From the NCBI RefSeq assembly GCF_023617245.1, contig NZ_CP067396.1, forward strand, positions 2,852,001 to 2,916,000: DNA of 64,000 nucleotides, given 5' to 3'. This document shows, piece after piece, positions 60,050 to 64,000 of this stretch; the first letter of the stretch is position 1, and each line of letters begins with the position of its first letter. Origin of the DNA: Lysobacter enzymogenes. Lineage in GTDB: Bacteria > Pseudomonadota > Gammaproteobacteria > Xanthomonadales > Xanthomonadaceae. Position numbers and translations under genes: made by a program. Under the pieces are notes generated by a model, which saw nothing but the letters and a program-made list of their open reading frames with translations, was not told the origin of the DNA and made no database searches.

Positions 60050-62680
60050 ATGGTGGCGGCCGTGGCGGCGGGTTCGGCGCAGGCGCGCGCCTGGAATCCC
60101 GATCCGGGCCCGGTCCTCGCGCCGGTTGCTGTCGAGGCCGCGCCCGCGGCGGACGAGCTGCCCGGCAAGGGCGCTCGCATTGCCGAAGACCCTATAGCGG
60201 CAGGGCGAACCGGCGAGAAGATCGCCGCAACGCGCACCGCGCCCGACACGGTTTGGTCGTTCGCACGAAACGCGGCCAGTCCCACGGCGGAATCGATCCC
60301 CGCCGCCGCCGGCGCCCGTGCGAGCCCGCCGACCGAGCGGCTCGACCGCCTGCCGCAGGCCGAGCGCGAACGCATCCGCGACGGCGCGACCGCCGCGCGC
60401 TATCGCCAGGGCGTGCCGTGGAGCCGGGTGCTGGTGATCGTGTCGGTGGCGCTGCTGACGATCAACGTCATCGCCGTGTTCCACCTGCGCCTGCGCAACG
60501 AATCGCGGCGGCGCGAGGCGGCCGACCGCAAGCTGCGCGAAGTCGCGCGCAACCTGCCGGGCGTGGTGTTCAAGGCGCAGCGCGCCGCCAACGGCCAGAT
60601 CCGCTTCCCTTATCTGACCGGGCGTCCGGAGCTGTTGTTCGGGATCGGCGCCGAGCGCGCGGCGCTCGACTCGCGCGCGCTGTTCGCGCGCGTGCATCGC
60701 GACGACCTGCCGCGATTGCGCCAGGCGATCCGCGTCGCGACCCGGGCCATGAGCGGCCTGCATGCCGATTTCCGCGTGCACGGCGACGACGGCCAATGGC
60801 GCTGGGTCCGGGTCAGCGCGTTGCCGCGGCCGCCGCAGCCTGGCGAGGACGGCAGCGAGGCCGGCTATACCGGCTACTTCGTCGAGGTCACCGACGTGCA
60901 CGTGCAGGCCCAGGCGCTGGCCAGGGCCAAGGAGCAGGCCGAGGCCGCGACCCGCGCCAAATCGCATTTCCTGGCGACGATGAGCCATGAGATCCGCACG
61001 CCGATGGCCGGCATGGTCGGCATGCTGGAACTGCTGCAGCGCTCGCCGCTGGACGCCGACCAGCAGGCGTTGCTGGGCTACATGCGCGAGTCGGCGCAGA
61101 GCCTGCAGGCGCTGGTCGGCGACATCCTGGACGTGTCGCGGATCGAAGCCGGGCAACTGCGCATCGAATGGGCGCCGCTGCAGCCGCGCGGGCTCGCCGA
61201 TGCGGTGGCGATGCACGCCGCCGAGGACTGCCGCAACCGCCGCCTGCGCCTGGACCTGCGGGTGGACGCGGCGGTGCCCGACAGCGTGCTCGGCGACGCG
61301 GCGCGGCTGCGCCAGGTGCTGTTGAACCTGCTCGGCAACGCGGTCAAGTTCACCGAGAGCGGCGGAGTCTGGCTGGACATGCGGGTGCGCGCGGCCAAGT
61401 TGGTCATCGAGGTCGGCGATACCGGCATCGGCATGAGCCCGGCCCAGTTGCGGCGCGCGTTCGAGCCGTTCCGGCAGGGCGAGGACAGTACCTCGCGCCG
61501 CTACGGCGGGACCGGCCTGGGCTTGTCGATCTGCCGGCAACTGGTGGAGTTGATGGGCGGATGCATCCGCGTGGACAGCCGGCTGGGGCAGGGCACGCGG
61601 GCGATGGTCGAACTGCCGTTGCGCGCGGCGGTGGCCGCGGCGGCGGAACCGGGGGCCGCTGCGGCGCCGCTGCGGGTGGCGGTGAAGCTGGCCGATCCGC
61701 GCCGCGCCGACGCCTTGCGGCAATGGCTGGCGGCGCTGCGCCAGCGGCCGGCCATGCCGGGCGAACGGGCCGACCTGAGTTTCGAGGACGCGGAGCGCCC
61801 CGGCCAATTGCGGATGCGCCGCACCGACCATGACGGCGGTTCGCAGAGCTATGCGGTGCACGCCGATCCCTTGCTGTTCCTGCACGTGCGGCGCGCTTGC
61901 GAATGGGCGCGCGATCCGGCCAGCGTCGCGCCGGCCGCGGCGGCCGTGCGTGCGGCGGCCGTGCCGGTAGCGGCGGCGGGGCCGCAGGCCACGCGCATCC
62001 TGGTGGCCGAGGACAGCCCGATCAACCGCGAACTGATCCGTCGCCAGTTGCTCGAACTCGGCCATGCCAGCCGGGTGTGCGCCAGCGGCCGCGAGGCGCT
62101 GGCGGCGCTGCGCGAGGGCGGCTTCGATCTGCTGCTGAGCGACTGCCAGATGCCGCAACCCGACGGTTACCAACTGGCCCGCGCGATCCGCGCCGAGGAG
62201 GCGCGCGGCGGCGGCGCGCGCCTGGCGATCGTGGCGGTCACCGCCAGCGCCTTGCCCGAGCAGCTCGAGCGTTGCCATGCGGCCGGGATGGACGATTGCC
62301 TGGTCAAGCCGGTGCGGCTGGGCGAGCTGGAACGGGCGCTGCGGCGCTGGTTGCCGACGCCGGAGCAGGCGCCGGCGCAGGCCGAGCCGGACCGCGCGGG
62401 CTTGCGCGCGGTGTTGCCGCTGTTGCTGCGCGAGTTGCCGCGCGAGCGCGAGGGCATCGCCGGGGCGCTGCGCGCCGAAGACGCGGTCGCGCTGGCGGCG
62501 GCGCTGCACCGCTGCGCCGGCGCCATCGCCTTGTACGACGCTCAGGCGGCGGCGCGCGCGCAGGCGCTGGAGTTGCAACTGGCGCAGCGGCCGTTGCCGG
62601 AATCGGCCGCGCAGGTGGCGGCCTTGCTGGAGGAGCTGGCCGGATTGCAGCGGCGCTGGGAAGCGCTGGCCGAGGCCTAG
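60050..62680 (+). CDS. Hybrid sensor histidine kinase with receiver and Hpt domains
   Basis: 876 residues from ATG at 60050; the start is uncertain because the signal-like region (RRAPRCGALAALAMVAAVAA) begins upstream without an ATG or GTG, possibly at a CTG overlapping the regulator's stop. One membrane span (about residue 125-147, VLVIVSVALLTINVIAVFHL). Then a PAS-like domain, HisKA ATMSHEIRTPMAGMVGMLEL, HATPase (NLLGNAVKFTESGG, EVGDTGIGMSPAQLRRAFEP, YGGTGLGLSICRQLV), receiver (RILVAEDSPINRELIRRQLL, DLLLSDCQMPQPDGYQLA) and a C-terminal Hpt-like helix bundle with AAALHRCAGAIALYDAQ. Works with the regulator upstream as an EvgS-type phosphorelay. No periplasmic sensor domain is visible. Confidence 0.88.
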   Translation: MVAAVAAGSAQARAWNPDPGPVLAPVAVEAAPAADELPGKGARIAEDPIAAGRTGEKIAATRTAPDTVWSFARNAASPTAESIPAAAGARASPPTERLDRLPQAERERIRDGATAARYRQGVPWSRVLVIVSVALLTINVIAVFHLRLRNESRRREAADRKLREVARNLPGVVFKAQRAANGQIRFPYLTGRPELLFGIGAERAALDSRALFARVHRDDLPRLRQAIRVATRAMSGLHADFRVHGDDGQWRWVRVSALPRPPQPGEDGSEAGYTGYFVEVTDVHVQAQALARAKEQAEAATRAKSHFLATMSHEIRTPMAGMVGMLELLQRSPLDADQQALLGYMRESAQSLQALVGDILDVSRIEAGQLRIEWAPLQPRGLADAVAMHAAEDCRNRRLRLDLRVDAAVPDSVLGDAARLRQVLLNLLGNAVKFTESGGVWLDMRVRAAKLVIEVGDTGIGMSPAQLRRAFEPFRQGEDSTSRRYGGTGLGLSICRQLVELMGGCIRVDSRLGQGTRAMVELPLRAAVAAAAEPGAAAAPLRVAVKLADPRRADALRQWLAALRQRPAMPGERADLSFEDAERPGQLRMRRTDHDGGSQSYAVHADPLLFLHVRRACEWARDPASVAPAAAAVRAAAVPVAAAGPQATRILVAEDSPINRELIRRQLLELGHASRVCASGREALAALREGGFDLLLSDCQMPQPDGYQLARAIRAEEARGGGARLAIVAVTASALPEQLERCHAAGMDDCLVKPVRLGELERALRRWLPTPEQAPAQAEPDRAGLRAVLPLLLRELPREREGIAGALRAEDAVALAAALHRCAGAIALYDAQAAARAQALELQLAQRPLPESAAQVAALLEELAGLQRRWEALAEA

Positions 62681-62687
62681 CGCCGTT

Positions 62688-63116
62688 TCAGTGGCGGGCG
62701 TCGCCGGCGTCGGCGACGACGTTGAGCGCGGGCGGCGGGTCGATCGCCAGCTCTTTCTCCAATTCCTCGCGGAACTGCTCGGAGCTCAGTCCGCGCTCGG
62801 CCAGTTCCTGGTCGGCGGCGCGGCGCAACGCGCTGGAGCAGCCCAGGCTGACCTGGCGGCCTTCGCGCCGGTGCAGCGACGCGGCGCGTTCGAGCAGGGC
62901 CAGCACCCGCGCCGCGCTCTCGGAGCCGCCGACGATGCGGCCGCCCAGGCCCAGGGTCCATTCGCCGTCGCGGCGGACGATGCCGCCGAGCAGGCGGCCG
63001 TCGGTATCGCGCAGCTCCGCGTGCGGCTCGATGCTGGCGCCCACCGCCGCGACCGGACGGGCGCGGGCGAGTTTGCGCTTCTTGGCGTCGCGACGGGCCT
63101 TGGAGTTGATCGACAT
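62688..63116 (-). CDS. Hypothetical protein, 142 residues
   Basis: Not recognised. The N terminus is very basic (MSINSKARRDAKKRKLARAR) and is followed by a strand-rich part (AELRDTDGRLLGGIVRRDGE) and a helical acidic tail (LSSEQFREELEKELAI). It is convergent with the kinase gene with a 7-base gap. Nucleic acid binding is possible from charge alone. The ATG at 63116 is the only sensible start. Confidence 0.7.
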   Translation of the reverse strand: MSINSKARRDAKKRKLARARPVAAVGASIEPHAELRDTDGRLLGGIVRRDGEWTLGLGGRIVGGSESAARVLALLERAASLHRREGRQVSLGCSSALRRAADQELAERGLSSEQFREELEKELAIDPPPALNVVADAGDARH

Positions 63117-63249
63117 GGCTGGCTCCTCGGCCGCGATGATGGCTTGAGCGACATCATAGCCGCGCGTTTGCGGGGGCCCAAGCCGAGTGCGGCGGCAGGG
63201 GAGTGCGACGCAGTGCGCCGTTCAGCGAGTGCGTGGCGGCTGGGAGGAA

Positions 63250-63277
63250 GGCGTCGGGCCTGAAGGCCCTCCCACAA
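63250..63277. repeat. REP-type half element, family B
   Basis: GGCGTCGGGCCTGAAGGCCC followed by TCCCACAA, equal to the right arm of the family B units. Lies between the 142-residue protein gene and the tandem repeats, with no gene around it. Confidence 0.7.
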
Positions 63278-63300
63278 CAGCGAAGGCGGCCGGCTTCGGC

Positions 63301-63430
63301 AAAGCTGGCTGGCTCCAGTAAAGCTCGCTGGCTCTACAAAGCTGGCCGTCTCTACAAAACTGGCCGTCTCTATATAGCTGGCCGGTTCCAGTAAGGCTGG
63401 CTGGCTCTATTCAAAGCTGGCTGGCTCTAT
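63301..63430. repeat. Degenerate tandem repeat (minisatellite), about seven copies of an 18-19 base unit
   Basis: Units read AAAGCTGGCTGGCTCCAGTA, AAGCTCGCTGGCTCTACA, AAGCTGGCCGTCTCTACA, AAACTGGCCGTCTCTATA, TAGCTGGCCGGTTCCAGTA, AGGCTGGCTGGCTCTATTC and a final copy. It is AT-richer than its flanks and has no reading frame with a start site. The 460-base gap from 63117 to 63584 is otherwise filled by REP elements. Confidence 0.85.
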
Positions 63431-63459
63431 CTGCGGCGATGTGCGGCCCGACCGCTGTC

Positions 63460-63500
63460 GTGGGAGGGCCTTCAGGCCCGACGCTTTCCTTTCGGATCGC
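63460..63500. repeat. REP-type half element, family B
   Basis: GTGGGAGGGCCTTCAGGCCC then GACGCTTTCCTTTCGG. With 63250-63277 it forms the outer arms of a long inverted pair that encloses the minisatellite. Confidence 0.7.
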
Positions 63501-63584
63501 CACGGAACTTCCGGTATCGGCTCCGCCGCTCGCCACAAACTCCCAGGACCGGCTCCGCTATGAAGCGGAGCCGGTCCGGCCGGG

Positions 63585-64000
63585 TCAGTGCCGGTGCGAT
63601 CGGCCGTCGCGGTGGGTGTGCGCGTCCTCGGTCGGTGGCGCGGCCTTGGCGCTGTCCCGCGGTGCGGGCGGATGCGCGTCGTCGTGCGTATGCGCATGTC
63701 CGCCGGCGCCGGCATCGCCCGCGCCGGCGTCGTGTCCCTGCGCATCGTCCGCGCCGGACCGGGCGTCGTCGCCATGCGCATGCCTGCCCATGGCGCCATG
63801 CCCGGACGCGTCCTCGCCGCCGCCGTGCGAATGGCCGTCGCTGCGCGCGACCAGTTCGCGATAGCCCTGCGCGTCCAGCGAAGGCAGCCGGCCGAGGAAG
63901 GCGACCAGGTCCCACAGGTGGGCGTCGTCCATGCTGCCGCCCCAAGCCGGCATGCCCGAGGCCTTGATGCCGTGCTTGATCGTCCAGAACGCGGACGCGG
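63585..64000 (-). CDS. Cytochrome c family protein with His-rich tail (5' part outside window)
   Basis: The C-terminal ~138 residues are visible. The frame enters from beyond 64000. WTIKHGIKASGMPAWG carries the Met axial-ligand region of a class I cytochrome c, followed by WDLVAFLGRLPSL, the closing helix. The CXXCH haem site lies outside the window. The tail, about 85 residues, is rich in His, Asp and Gly (DGHSHGGGEDASGHG, RHAHGDDARSGADD, AHTHDDAHPPAP, HTHRDGRSHRH), suggesting metal binding in the periplasm. It is reached through a REP-rich gap. Confidence 0.75.
   Translation of the reverse strand, partial: ASAFWTIKHGIKASGMPAWGGSMDDAHLWDLVAFLGRLPSLDAQGYRELVARSDGHSHGGGEDASGHGAMGRHAHGDDARSGADDAQGHDAGAGDAGAGGHAHTHDDAHPPAPRDSAKAAPPTEDAHTHRDGRSHRH

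Overview
The window is about 70 percent GC chromosomal DNA of a gammaproteobacterium, most likely Lysobacter or a close relative in the Xanthomonadaceae. The reasons are protein-level resemblance, the kynurenine-to-aminomuconate operon, a secreted subtilase with an embedded PA domain, an rpsF-rpsR-rplI-dnaB cluster without priB, and two families of intergenic palindromes typical of this group. The species call is inference; no database was searched. I saw no tRNA, rRNA, CRISPR array or insertion sequence.

Layout. 0-7.8 kb: end of NAD kinase, a Nudix hydrolase, an amino-acid permease, a 5'-nucleotidase, an LprI-like secreted protein, a DUF2939 protein, and a lower-GC pair of unknown genes (5.4-6.8 kb). 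7.1-16.7 kb, minus strand: an operon for tryptophan-derived kynurenine breakdown (aldehyde dehydrogenase, carbonic anhydrase, RidA deaminase, 3-hydroxyanthranilate dioxygenase, ACMS decarboxylase, an unknown protein, kynureninase, kynurenine monooxygenase) running into exonuclease I and a DUF2461 protein. 17.4-30.1 kb, plus strand: a TldD-PmbA-TldD array in which both TldD paralogues carry Tat-type signals, followed by a DUF4159 / MoxR / DUF58 / BatA-like / DUF4175-like / membrane-protein cluster with overlapping start and stop codons. 30.4-40.3 kb: an atypical SDR, a PaiB-like protein, asnS, DUF2891, an A-type Fe-S carrier, a GT-C-like membrane protein and a DUF885 protein. 40.5-43.7 kb: rpsF, rpsR, rplI, dnaB. 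51.1-64 kb: glycine-zipper protein, alanine racemase, S8 protease, photolyase, WS/DGAT acyltransferase, OmpA lipoprotein, a response regulator with its hybrid kinase, and the end of a His-rich cytochrome c.

The most interesting region is 44.2-49.9 kb, between dnaB and alr. It looks like a compact RiPP (ribosomally made, post-translationally modified peptide) gene cluster: two paralogous HExxH-motif proteins of the putative alpha-ketoglutarate-dependent peptide beta-hydroxylase type, a PqqD-like recognition domain both fused to the first enzyme and encoded as a separate small protein, a 48-residue precursor with a Trp/Pro/Tyr/Asn-rich C terminus, a SAM methyltransferase, and a convergent FAD amine-oxidase-like enzyme. 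No exporter or dedicated leader peptidase is present. The TldD/PmbA array elsewhere in the window belongs to a family known to trim peptide leaders, but any link is speculative.

Genes probably work in units: the kynurenine genes as one catabolic operon, the MoxR cluster as one envelope-associated complex, the ribosomal genes with dnaB as a housekeeping operon, and the HExxH genes as a peptide-maturation pathway.
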